From: Pelecanus crispus
Lineage: Eukaryota; Chordata; Aves; Pelecaniformes; Pelecanidae
Length of the DNA: 64,000 nt
Assembly (NCBI RefSeq): GCF_030463565.1
Contig: NC_134644.1
Span: forward strand, 132,119,388 to 132,183,387
Direction: 5' to 3'
This document shows positions 1 through 9,949 of this stretch, one piece after another. The notes below the pieces were generated by a model that saw only the letters and a list, made by a program, of their open reading frames with translations, did not search any database and had not been told where the DNA came from. The translations under genes were made by a program, and so were the position numbers. Numbering within the stretch: the first letter of the stretch is position 1; each line of letters begins with the position of its first letter.

Positions 1-1824
1 CCACCGCCATCTCCACTGTTATTCAAAACACAGAAATACAGCGTTGCTGTCTATTTGCTAACAGCCCCAGCTAATAATGATAAGCAGCAGTTAATCCTCT
101 AGTACACTTCTCAAAGTTTTAAGCACAGACTAAATTTTGTAACAGAGCTTATCTCGCTATCCTACTTGCTGCCTGTTGGTGATGGCAAACCCTTGCTGTG
201 CCAACTACAGCAACTGCCAGTGTGGAAAACTTAGTTTCTATCCGATTTAATACAATGCTTTGATTTGCAAAGCGGGGAAGCCAGCAGCATGTAGCTGCTC
301 AGTTCTTGCTAGTCCAGCAGCCGCTCTGCATCACAGTTTTAGATCGCTGTGTCAAAAAAAATACTGTTTATCCTAGAGCATGCTTATACATGGGAAGGAG
401 AAGGGAGGAGAGTGAAGGGGGAAACCGGAATAGTCTTCCTCTTCCACTTCTGAAGGACAGTGAGACCAGGTATAGAGAATACCATTTTTCTGTACTTTCC
501 TGTGTGACTTCTGGAAAGAGGTGGTTACAGGAGAGAGCGAGGGGAAGATGCCCGTGGCTCTGAATTTAACAAGGAAAGCTCTGGAGGGACTGCACCAAGA
601 GATCTCACAGATACCATCCATGCAACCCTATCCCTCTTATTACACAGGCTGACAGAGTTTCTAGAGGGTTTCTGTTTGGAAGGAGGACGTGTTAATTCAG
701 TAATGGCGGGTGAGAGCAGCTATGACAGTGAGACAATGGGGTGGTTTTCTCTTGGGGGAGGAGGGCAGGGAGGGTGTGGAATAAATGGTTTTGCAGAGCG
801 TTTCATATCATAGAGCATCTGTAGAGCTTTTGACTCTCAATGTAACAAGGCCAACCCTCTCAAGCAAGTTAGAAACCTGTGATAAGTGATAAGTCAGCTC
901 AGAGGAAAGGGGTAGGGATCACAAGACAGGAAAAATGTCTATGTACGGAGAAGGCAAAAGCTAGGAACTCTCTGTAACAATCATTTCCCTCAGACTGGGT
1001 TACAGCAAGAAATCTAAAAAGTCAAGACTTGGAAAAGAGAGGAACTCAAAAGCAGGAAAGCACAGAGAATGCTGAGGATGTTAACAAAATATGTTCCAAA
1101 AAGCAATGAAAACGTGAAATGCTAGCCTTTTACTTTCCTGGCAAACAATCTACGCTAGGGAACAACTGTGTGGAACCAGCAGAGAGGCAACTTTCTGCGG
1201 TTGTGAGCGGGCTGCTCGCCTGGTTGCGTAGCACCTCTTCCCCCCATGCATTCGAGTCGGACTTCTTCGGCAGTGTCACGGGCAGAGTCACAGGAGGTCT
1301 GTGGGGTCAACGCAACGGAGTCCCTCCTGGAAATATTTCAGAGAGGCGACCCAGATACTGTGTCTAGCACGTGGCACCCCCTTACAGTTTATCCTGCAAA
1401 CTATAGCAATCTATGTAAAGGACTTGCATTAATCTGAAGTGATGCAGAACCACTCACCTACGTCTCCCAAACGAGCGGTCCCACTACAGAAACCCCAAAC
1501 TCACCTTCCAGTGTCTCACAGCGTTTCAAAGTGCAATAAACATGATGGCGAACTCAATTGCTTCCTTTAGTTCAAATCTGTCTTGTCACAGACACAGTAG
1601 CATCATCCAATTTGTTCCTTGGTGAAACCATGAAACGCAGATACTTATGCTTTAAGATTTTCTGAAAAACTGACATTTTCCCAGTCATAAATTAGAAAGA
1701 CAGTCGTACCTTTGCAAACTCAGAATGACTGCACCCAGCAAAACTGGATGTATTCTGTAATTACGTATTGTAATCCCAAACATGCAGATCATCTATTGAA
1801 ATGCCAGGCATAAGTTATTCATTA
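1..1824. other. Sequence downstream of PLAG1, no gene recognised
   Basis: The open frames here are short and lack recognisable domains. In mammals MOS lies beyond PLAG1 on this side, but no kinase-like coding sequence is visible. Part of it could belong to a longer PLAG1 transcript if the distal poly(A) site is misplaced. Confidence 0.5.
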
Positions 1825-1843
1825 ACTAAAACCATTCTGTAAT

Positions 1844-1849
1844 TTTATT
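1844..1849 (-). terminator. PLAG1: Distal PLAG1 polyadenylation signal (AATAAA)
   Basis: TTTATT on the plus strand reads AATAAA on the minus strand. It is the left-most canonical signal I found downstream of the PLAG1 coding region, and it lies just past a miR-141/200a match. Cleavage would fall near 1815-1835. The downstream GU-rich element is weak. Confidence 0.55.
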
Positions 1850-1890
1850 GATATATTTTGTGGAGTTCACATATTTTTGTACAGCAAACA

Positions 1891-1898
1891 TAACACTG
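1891..1898 (-). promoter_or_regulatory. miR-141/200a 8-mer seed match in PLAG1 3' UTR
   Basis: TAACACTG on the plus strand equals the first eight bases of miR-141/200a, so the mRNA carries the perfect 8-mer site. PLAG1 is a reported miR-141/200a target in mammals. Confidence 0.5.
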
Positions 1899-1931
1899 TA
1901 GGCCACAAGAAGCTGCAGCACTATTGTTTAA

Positions 1932-1939
1932 TAGCAGCA
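1932..1939 (-). promoter_or_regulatory. miR-15/16/424 8-mer seed match in PLAG1 3' UTR
   Basis: TAGCAGCA on the plus strand makes the mRNA site TGCTGCTA. It lies 34 nt from the miR-141/200a match. miR-424 is reported to repress PLAG1. Confidence 0.45.
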
Positions 1940-2732
1940 AGGTATATTTTATAATCAGGGTATGTGGACAATAAATAGTCTGTTTCTTTGGATGTGAATG
2001 TTTAAAATGAAGTTCTGCTGCAGCTTCATAATGTGATTGCTATTTTACAGAGCTTATACACAAAAATATATATGCAATCTTTTTGTCTATATTTTATACA
2101 AATACAACAGTAGTTTGTGAATACATTTTAAAGTACATATACATGATAAGCAACTCGATTTCCCATATCACAGGATAGCAAATTTTAAATGCAAGAAACA
2201 TATACAAATTCAGTCTGGAATGCAGGGTTTTCTCTGTTCTTTTTTTTCTCTATTTTTGACTCAAAACTTTTATCATTAAAACATTTTAGCATACAAGTCC
2301 AAACAATTTTTCCACTAGCTAAAAATATAATTTCAGCAATCCAAGTCAGGTTTGGGTGTGTCATCATTCCCCAATATACTTTTCCCAGTTTTTGTTTAAA
2401 TTCAAAGGCTTTTAGTAATATATAGTATGTTCTTCACTCCACACCATATAAAAAGCCCGCATTTAATTTGAACTAGCAGTCACCTATTTTTGTGAACAAG
2501 AGCTGGGCTTGTCAGCGTTTAAATTTGCATGTCCAAAATTTTACTTTTGCAAGTGCTTATGAATACATCGTGGTGTTGCACAAAGTTCATTAATGACAAA
2601 TTAAGTCACAGTATAAAAATATATCATACAACTATAGGTCTAGTATAGTCCTTTTTTCTATGGGTAAAAATACATCTGAATGAGACAGGGAGGTTTGTAG
2701 CACCATGAGAGGAGTTGTATCCCAAGTTACAT

Positions 2733-2741
2733 TAGCAGCAT
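2733..2741 (-). promoter_or_regulatory. Overlapping miR-15/16/424 8-mer and miR-103/107 7-mer matches
   Basis: TAGCAGCAT on the plus strand gives a full miR-15/16/424 8-mer (2733-2740) and a miR-103/107 7-mer (2735-2741) on the transcript. Both families are reported regulators of PLAG1. Confidence 0.45.
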
Positions 2742-2784
2742 GATCCAATATAACAATATTGCAGGAGTGTTTCTGAGGAGATAA

Positions 2785-2791
2785 ACATTCA
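2785..2791 (-). promoter_or_regulatory. miR-181 7-mer seed match in PLAG1 3' UTR
   Basis: ACATTCA on the plus strand makes TGAATGT on the transcript, a 7-mer match to bases 2-8 of miR-181. Confidence 0.4.
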
Positions 2792-3226
2792 CTCTGGTTC
2801 AACTGTACCACTGAAGCTTATACTGAAAAGTGTTTACATATGATTAGCAATAGTTCTGTGTCACTTCCAGGGCTAGATAACTGTTATCAAAAGACACTGC
2901 CTTCCAACAAAAGTAAGACACCCTTATTGCCTAAAAGCTTTGGGACTATCCAAACACATTTTGAACTACTGTGGTGTTATTTGAGCGTGATGCTAAGTAG
3001 GCTGTGGTTTTTAACTGTACACTGGGAGGATGCAGGACGGGCAGCTAAGCCTATACAGTTTACTACATACCAGAAAAGTACATTTATTTCAGAGGCTTAT
3101 CTATAGACTGAGAAGAATACAGGATGAGCTGCTAAACCAGTGTATGAGACAGACATGACGAAGGATGCAATCCTGCTCCCCTCGACCTTTACAGATGCAG
3201 GATCAGGCCCTAAGTTAACTTCAGAC

Positions 3227-3234
3227 AGCAGCAT
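3227..3234 (-). promoter_or_regulatory. Overlapping miR-15/16/424 and miR-103/107 7-mer matches
   Basis: AGCAGCAT on the plus strand gives 7-mer seed matches for both families on the PLAG1 transcript. A miR-200b/c/429 7-mer (AATACTG, 3271-3277) lies 37 nt away. Confidence 0.4.
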
Positions 3235-3716
3235 AGCGATGATAAGATATGATAAAAAAAATCTGTATCAAATACTGCATGTTAAACATTTTTGCCATAG
3301 TTTACCATCCAGAACTCCAGCGGACACAGTTTGCAATTGGTAAGGACAAACTCCTAATTTTTTTTTGACTGGTATTCAAAATGGCAGTAGAAGACAGTGT
3401 AGTTTGAAACATGTAAACCTAGTAAAAACCATTGTAAAACCCTTAAGAAAGACACACTGGTTCTGTGCAATATAGCAAATTGATAAGAAAACACTGTAAA
3501 AATGTACCTGTTTAAAATTACAATGTCTACCATTTTGTACACAAAGCATTATACCAAAGGCCTACATATATGTAATCTAATGGCACTTGAAACAAATTAT
3601 AATAAAAGGTTTTATAATAAAAAGCATAACCTGTAAGAAATTTTCTTAAAAGGTTTAGGTTTTCTTTTTGAAAGTGCTATATCTTGTAATATGTGTAACA
3701 TAGAGGTTGACCAAGC

Positions 3717-3722
3717 TTTATT
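3717..3722 (-). terminator. PLAG1: Possible internal PLAG1 poly(A) signal (AATAAA)
   Basis: A minus-strand AATAAA stands in the middle of the 3' UTR, with a second at 3088-3083. Both could be used as intermediate sites, but in sequence this AT-rich the hexamer also occurs by chance. No strong downstream GU-rich element was noted. Confidence 0.25.
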
Positions 3723-3791
3723 TTAAAAAATATTGGCCTATAATACATGTTTAGCTCACTAGGCAAATGATCCTGAAAATATGTACTCTTA

Positions 3792-3798
3792 ACATTCA
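3792..3798 (-). promoter_or_regulatory. miR-181 7-mer seed match in PLAG1 3' UTR
   Basis: A second 7-mer match to bases 2-8 of miR-181 (ACATTCA on the plus strand). Confidence 0.4.
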
Positions 3799-4504
3799 TT
3801 ATTAGCTTAATAAAGCAATCAGCTCTGGCTCATGTTTCAGTCAGTATATGGTTTTTAAAAACCGCTACTGCCAAATTAACAATAAATCACTCTATTCCAA
3901 AATTTACTACTAAATAAAGCACAAGCAACAAGTACACAAAAATATATATATTTAAAAAAAAAAAAAAACAACCTTACTAGAAGTTTAGAAGTTGCACAAA
4001 GAGTGGTGCATGATCAGCCAGCCCTCCCCCCTCCCGCCGAGAATCCATCTGAAATTGAGAAAACAGGGTTTAAAAACTGACATTTTAGTAGTAGCCAATA
4101 TCAACTCTGCCTAAGTGATACTCAAAAGCACTCCGGTGGTGGTAGTATTGCTTACAGTGTCAGTCTGCTTCCACGTTACCGTACATCCTAGTTCAGTGGC
4201 AAACACACTCGGCACAGCTACCCACTGAAACCCTGACTGAATGAGGTTCAATATCTTGTCTGAGGTCCCTATTTCTCAAATGAAATGTACACCCAACTCC
4301 AAAATGAAATGTCAATCCCTTTTCAGGAAGCTAAGGCACGAACAAAGTAGTAAGGATTCTGGCTACGCACTAAGAAATGGGTGTTGGCAAAGTGTCTGTT
4401 GGGTTTTGTTTTTTTAATCAAGTCTAATCAGCAACTGAGACTGATAAACAGTCGCTACAGATTGGAAATTTGTGTGCCAGAGGCTGCCCAGGACAAGCAG
4501 CGCT

Positions 4505-4524
4505 GCCCAGCCAGGCTGCTGGGC
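4505..4524 (-). repeat. GC-only hairpin in the PLAG1 3' UTR
   Basis: GCCCAGC (4505-4511) and GCTGGGC (4518-4524) are perfect reverse complements with a 6-nt loop. They lie inside a 150-nt GC-rich islet in an otherwise AT-rich UTR. A stable RNA hairpin is expected; its function is unknown. Confidence 0.6.
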
Positions 4525-4714
4525 CAGCTGCACGATGCCGAGCACTCGCAACTTCCCTCTGCTGCAGGGGCAGTTGCAGATGCTCAGCTCCAAGCCGGAC
4601 ATGGCCCACCGGAGGAATTACGACCATTTATCTTCACCTCAGATTGATTTAAAGGATTGAGAGTAAACCCGAGTTCTTCCTAGATGCGTTACGGTTGCTG
4701 ATTTAAACTAGAGT

Positions 4715-4722
4715 TACATTCA
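4715..4722 (-). promoter_or_regulatory. miR-181 8-mer seed match in PLAG1 3' UTR
   Basis: TACATTCA on the plus strand gives the complete 8-mer site TGAATGTA on the transcript. miR-181a/b are reported to repress PLAG1 in mammals. Confidence 0.5.
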
Positions 4723-5616
4723 GTTGCATTCACCTTGTGCTCTGTTCATCTGTGTTTTTCTTTAGAAAGGTGAACAGAAAAAAAGCAATATTGAACAAAT
4801 CATTCAACTAAAGATGTAAGTAAGCGAGCAATCTGTTTCACAGAAACCAGAGGAAGCAGTCATGAAGCAGAGCTAAAAGCCCACTTTGAGATAACGTGCT
4901 CCTAAACCCAAAATCTAGGAGTAGCTTGCAGAATTTCAAAAGGTATTTTCCTTATTAATACATCCTTATTTTAATGCCTTTGGAACACAAACACATTTAT
5001 AAAAATGTTATCTTTCAGTAATAAAATTTAAATACACATATGTATAAAATAGTAAACCTACACCTGCATATTGCTCCTAGAAGTAAAAAAAAAAAGTAGG
5101 AGCTACTGATAAAACATCCGGAGCATGAGCTCCTTAAATGGGAGCAACTTTTGTTTCTGTGAAGTATATTTAGTTTAACCACTTAAAACCTTGTATGAAT
5201 CCTCATTATTGTTTGAGAGATATTAATGTATGTGATTTCTATTTTTTAATTCCTTGTACAAAAATGACAAGGAAAAGAATGTTATTGTTGAATTACAGCA
5301 AATCTAGTTTGCTTTCATGCATCACAGGGTTGGGGTTTTTTTTTTTTTTCCTCTTTTGGTTATTAGGGGTTGGGGAATAGAATATATTGCATTAGGTAAA
5401 AGTGGTGTAAGCAATATGCTTTTACTTCACTCCTAAGAGTCCTGTCTTTAAATCTTGGCAATGGGCAAAAAGTCCCTAACCAAGTACCCAGGTGTAGAAA
5501 GTGTGATTAACATCTAACTTGTTGCTTAGGAGGACATAACACACCATGTAACACAACTGAAAAGATCATTCCAATAAAAAAAAAAAACCAAAACCAAAAA
5601 CTGGTAATTGCAAATT

Positions 5617-5624
5617 TACATTCA
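5617..5624 (-). promoter_or_regulatory. miR-181 8-mer seed match in PLAG1 3' UTR
   Basis: A second complete 8-mer TGAATGTA on the transcript, the fourth miR-181 match in this UTR. Confidence 0.5.
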
Positions 5625-6137
5625 CTCTCTGACTGCACACTAGTATTGAACTGAAAATAGATACACACTTTCTGGCTGGACTTGATCCACCCTTTGGCGG
5701 TGGCAGCTGGGAGAAGACTGATGCCTACAAATGTGAATACACTATTGGAAGATTCCTATGCAGTACTCTTTCTATGCTACTAAAGAGAAAAAACAGCAAG
5801 TTAAGAATTAAAACAAAAACTGCGACAAAATATTCTGCATTACTAAATTACAACACTTTTATATTTCAAGATCAGCCATTAATTTTGCCTGTTTCCCTCT
5901 ACCAGAGTCATGAAAGCACAACAACACAGTTCCAAATTCAACTTGAAACATTTGTCATTTAGGCAAGCAGAGATTCTCTGTTGAAATTCTGTTCAGCCAT
6001 GATTTTAGAGAGTTAAACTATTTTTTTTTCTTCCATTATCCGTAACAGGCCACAAAAATTTAAGCCAGAAAATGGCAAAATTCCTAACACCTTTTATAAT
6101 GACTTCAATACAAGTCAAAATGCTGTATATATGTACA

Positions 6138-6167
6138 TGTGTATATATGGACTTCTATATATACACA
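6138..6167 (-). repeat. Inverted repeat (11-bp stem, 8-nt loop) beside the proximal poly(A) site
   Basis: The arms TGTGTATATAT (6138-6148) and ATATATACACA (6157-6167) are perfect reverse complements around GGACTTCT. In the PLAG1 transcript one arm overlaps the GU-rich element downstream of the proximal poly(A) signal. Confidence 0.7.
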
Positions 6168-6198
6168 CACAAGTTTTCAGAAAAATCTGAATTCTATA

Positions 6199-6204
6199 TT
6201 TATT
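6199..6204 (-). terminator. PLAG1: Candidate proximal PLAG1 polyadenylation signal (AATAAA) with GU-rich downstream element
   Basis: AATAAA on the minus strand lies about 535 nt after the stop codon. A GU-rich run (TTGTGTGTGTAT) starts about 25 nt further on, at 6174-6163. This is the textbook layout of a poly(A) site and would give a 3' UTR of roughly 560 nt. Usage is inferred, not shown. Confidence 0.5.
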
Positions 6205-6738
6205 TAAAAAATTTAGATTTGTCATTATAGAACAGATCAGATGTGTCATCATTTGGGAAGAGGATTTGTTTGGAAAGGGACTGGTGGATTTTTCTCCCAA
6301 ATCTTCAGGAACCTTTGTGATACATAGTTTAACTGGATTCTTTGCAAATACTAAAATATATTCAAAGGTAAAAGTGGCAGTTCCACCACTGACATCAATA
6401 AAACAGAATAGCTGGTATGGTTGAAAAAGTTTTAAAAAAGGGATGAGTGTTGAGAGTTTGCTTGGGATGACTTTCTACTGAACATTTTAAATGTGTCAAT
6501 TGGCAGTGAAAATGAAAACAATACAATGAGACTTTAAAAAAAAAACAAAGTAAACACAGCTGAGAATAAACACTTTCAAAACATTTTTAAAAAGTTAATT
6601 TAAATTTCTTACTGGCTTCATGAGATTGGTACTGTACAAAAGCAGAGAATTTATAATGTCTTATAATAGGCACTAAGTTAAAAATGGTCACCTAAGGCAT
6701 TTCTACAAATAGACAGTAACAAGCCAGCTTTGTACATC

Positions 6739-8002
6739 CTATTGGAAAGCTTGATGAAATCGTGGTAGGGTGGTGGTTGTGCTTAGACTGCTTGTGAAAG
6801 CTGCTGACAACGAGTGCAGAGACCCAAGACCTATACTATTGCTAGGATCTTGTGGATCCTGGGTTTGTGGTGGAAGTTGAGTCATAGAAGAATGTGCCTC
6901 CTCTTGCGTATAACTCATTCCAAGGTTCCCCACTGAAACAGAAGGATTATAGGGAGGGCCATTTACAGGTATGAAGTTGAACAGCTGAGAAAAGTCCAAT
7001 GATGGGGTGTTTAGAGGTTCGCTAATAGGAACAGAGCCCTTGGAAAGGGAAACCTCCCCAGACCCATCATCTAGTGGCCCTACTTGTGGATCCAGCCCTA
7101 GTTTTGATGAAGATGCTTGAGAATCCTGGGATGAAGAAGGCATACCACTTTGCAACTCCATTAAGTAACTTTCGATTTCCCCTTTCAATGGCTGTTCTTT
7201 TTCAGGCATAGAAATTGCGTATGAGGTAGTACCGAGTGGATATTTCAACGATAGCTGGTGAGAAGGGTGGACAGACTCCATATCTATTGGACAAGGCATT
7301 CCCAATGGTAACGATGTGGCAACCATTTGGTGTGCAGATGCAGAACTCTGCATGGACTGAATCTGAGTGTTGTAGAGATTTAATTGCAAAGTGTTTGTAA
7401 ATGGCTTTGATGTCAGTTCACTGGAAGGTAAAGACATCACTGGAAGCAGCTCATCCTTAATAGGCACAGAAACATTGCAGGTAAAGGGATCTAGAAGGTC
7501 CATTGGCTCTGTTTTGACCTTCAAAAGTTCTTGGTTGTGACTTTTCTTCATGTGGCGCGTGAGGTGATCCTTCCGCCCAAATCTCTGTGCACAGTACTGA
7601 CAGAGGAAGTCCTTTCTTCCAGTGTGCACTACCATGTGTCTACGGACATCCTTTCGGGTGTAGAACCGACGATCACAGTGTTCACACTGGTGTTTTTTCT
7701 CCTTCACTCCACCCGATGACTTGCCTGCGTGAGTTTTTAGGTGCTCCAGCAGCACTCCTGTGCTTTCAAAAGTCTGCAAACATACCTTACAGGTGAGGTC
7801 ACCGCTTGTTGCAGCATGCAAAGCCAGGTGACGTTTGAACCCAAGCTTGGTATTGTAGTTCTTTCCACATTCTTCACACTTAAAGGCCTCTTTGTTGGGA
7901 TTGTGTGTATGTAGGTGATTCTTTAGGTGATCTTTTCGGTGAAACATTTTCTCACAATAATTACACTTGTGGGTTTTCTCAGGAGAATGAGTAGCCATAT
8001 GC
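6739..8002 (-). CDS. PLAG1: PLAG1 last coding exon (end of finger 2, fingers 3-7, C-terminal activation region, stop)
   Basis: The acceptor is TTAAAG at 8008-8003 on the minus strand, and the exon opens at 8002 with the G that completes the Arg codon, then His-Met-Ala-Thr-His. It holds 421 codons including the stop. Fingers 3-7 are uninterrupted; finger 7 has four residues between its two histidines. The serine-rich C-terminal half includes the two SUMO-acceptor motifs. The protein ends HQAFQ-stop and the exon continues into the 3' UTR. Confidence 0.96.
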
Positions 8003-8832
8003 CTTTAAACACAGATACATTCTGTAAGTAATTATTTTGATCAAAAAACACACGTGCTCATTTTTTAATGGCAGCTAAATACTACACTAAGGGCTGCTTT
8101 GCAACAGAACCTTTTAACTGAAAGCATGACACTACAAAGACAGTTCGACAAATTTAAATATAGCAAAACGCGAGCCATTTCTCTTAAATCGACACTTTAG
8201 TTTTGGTGGGTTTTAGCTACTGTAACAGGGGTATATGGGCAAGTATGAAAGTACTCGTGTAAAAGTCCATAGCCAAAAAATTTTCAGTCCATACTCTTTT
8301 TTCTTGTGACAATTCCTTATACAAATGAAAATTCTATGCTCATTAAAAAAAAAAACAACAAACAAACAAACAGAAAACAAAAGCAGAAAACAAATTAAGA
8401 AACAAAATCAAAGACATTAGCTTGCAAACTTAGGTAATTTAGAATTCTAGAAACAATCCAATGGCTACTTTAATTAACACATCCTCTCTGCAATCAGCTG
8501 AAGGCGTACACAAATATATACTTTTACACGGCTTAACACAGCCAACATAAAATAGATAATATAATCTGAAAGATAAATAGAGTTTAATACCTTAGTAATT
8601 TGTACTTAGAAACAAAGGCCTTGGTGCAGTCTTGTTGTGTGCACTTGTAGGGCCTCTCTCCTGTGTGAGAGTATGAGTGAACCTTTAATTTCTCAACACT
8701 GTTAAAGGCCTTGTCACACAGTTGGCAAGGAAAGTTTTTTCTTGGTTTGGTTTCACCACGCTTACGTTTCCCTGAAGGGACTTTCTGGGTATCTCTTACT
8801 TCTGACAAATCACCAGGAATGACAGTGGCCAT
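6739..8832 (-). CDS. PLAG1: PLAG1 coding sequence: seven-C2H2-zinc-finger transcription factor (two exons joined)
   Basis: PLAG1 is a nuclear DNA-binding activator of growth genes such as IGF2. Coding segments 8832-8591 and 8002-6739 join in phase (AG|G, an Arg codon) into 501 codons plus stop; human PLAG1 is 500 residues. The start ATG at 8832 has G at -3 and +4, and an in-frame TAG lies two codons upstream. Residues 22-25 are KRKR, the known nuclear localisation signal. Seven fingers follow with Cys/Cys/His/His at 36/39/52/56, 64/69/82/86, 94/97/110/114, 123/126/139/143, 152/155/168/172, 187/190/203/207 and 215/218/231/236. Two psi-K-x-E motifs sit at K244 (VKTE) and K263 (IKDE), matching the reported SUMO sites. 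The rest, to 501, is a Ser/Pro/Gln-rich activation region. Every metal ligand is present and there is no frameshift. PLAGL1 and PLAGL2 are the paralogues; the position next to CHCHD7, the SUMO sites and the length favour PLAG1. Confidence 0.97.
7222..7231 (-). promoter_or_regulatory. let-7 match (10 contiguous bases) inside the PLAG1 coding sequence
   Basis: TGAGGTAGTA on the plus strand equals the first ten bases of let-7. The coding strand therefore carries the complementary site across the codons for Thr-Thr-Ser at about residues 339-341. Confidence 0.4.
8003..8590 (-). other. PLAG1: PLAG1 intron between the two coding exons (588 bp)
   Basis: This intron is bounded by GT at 8590-8589 and AG at 8004-8003 on the minus strand and splits an Arg codon within finger 2 (phase 2). 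It is AT-rich, with an A/AAC-rich low-complexity stretch at about 8345-8400. No other feature was seen. Confidence 0.9.
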
Positions 8833-8949
8833 CGCAGCCTAAACCAGGCCTTCTTGTTGGACACTTGGGAATTGCCCAACTCCACTAAATGATTTAGCTT
8901 TAGATGGCTTCTCAAGTTTCATGTGGTCGTAAAAGAAAGCAAAAGGGGA
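8591..8949 (-). CDS. PLAG1: PLAG1 first coding exon (117 nt of 5' UTR, then 80 2/3 codons)
   Basis: On the minus strand the exon follows a T-rich tract ending in CCAG at 8953-8950, so it begins at 8949. Bases 8949-8833 are 5' UTR, and an in-frame TAG stands just before the ATG at 8832. The exon encodes the KRKR nuclear localisation signal, finger 1 and most of finger 2. It ends after CTAAG at 8591, followed by the donor GTATT. The finger 2 codons run straight on into the next exon. Confidence 0.93.
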
Positions 8950-9949
8950 CTGGAAAAAAAAAATAAGAAACAACTAGTTTGTAACTAAACTTAGATTTTG
9001 AAGTTTACTTGCTATGTGATGCTTCTGAATAAAACTTAAAAATAAAATTAGGTTCAGCTGGTCTAATGTAATACCTGTAGGTTTCTTTACACTATTTGCT
9101 GCAACTCTTAAAATGCATTGCTCAGGATGAACAGATCCACATATGCCCTGAAATCACACCTCACAACTTTCCCCTCAAGCACTGATGGAGAACAGCAAAG
9201 TTTCTGTCAGATTATGGGAGGCATCAGGCAAAGAGCCTACCTACCCAGATGGCTTTTGGCAGCTTTGGATTTCAAAGGAACTAAAGCCGTGCCTGTGGTG
9301 TTTGCATGGACACACGCACACATGCAAACATACATGCACACACACAGTTATCAAAGTGAAAATCTGTAAGCCTCGAAATGTTTGAAAACCTGCGTGAAAA
9401 GCAGCAATCCCCATGCTGACAGTCTCGGGGGGGCAAAACTCATGCTCTCGGGCATACCTCCTCGTTTTGATTACTGCACATCTATGTATCTACCCTAGTA
9501 AAACGTAGGCATTGCCAGTGATTGCTAACACCAGGTGAAATTCTTCTGTAAATTTACCCTCTGCTAACAGAGACTTGACGTATTAACAACAGAAATCCCA
9601 TGGATTAAGGATAGATTAGATAGATTAGGGGTTTATCAGTGCAGCGCTGGAGACCCCCACCCTCCTCATGCTATCCTGCAAGACGTAGGGACTGTAAGTG
9701 TTGAGATTTAGGCTAGCTCAGGATGGAGGCTCTTAGTCCTGCTGGGGCATCGCAAACCGCGAATTAAACCGGAGGCTTTCAGCTAAAGAAGGTGCATGAC
9801 GCTCACGTCTGTCTTGCGGGCAAGCAGCTTTAAATTCATCATCTGGTAACGTATAGTAGCAACTGGGCGCCTGCCATGACAGGGCACTCAACAGCCCTCC
9901 TTTGTCAGGGGTAGCTGACAGCTTTTTTTTGTCATTGGAGCACAATTGC

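Larger units (their letters stand above)
1825..6738 (-). other. PLAG1: PLAG1 3' UTR (about 4.9 kb)
   Basis: AT-rich, non-repetitive sequence follows the stop codon with no other gene. A long 3' UTR is typical of PLAG1 mRNAs. The left limit is placed just past the AATAAA (minus strand) at 1849-1844. Support comes from seed matches to microRNA families reported to target mammalian PLAG1 (miR-181, miR-15/16/424, miR-103/107, miR-141/200a), which reach to within 50 nt of that signal. A GC-rich islet at about 4470-4620 stands out from its surroundings. The exact 3' end is inferred. Confidence 0.7.

Noticed and set aside
1-1824. Possible MOS kinase gene next to PLAG1
   Set aside because: Expected from mammalian gene order, but no kinase motifs or long frame are present. 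It probably lies outside the window.
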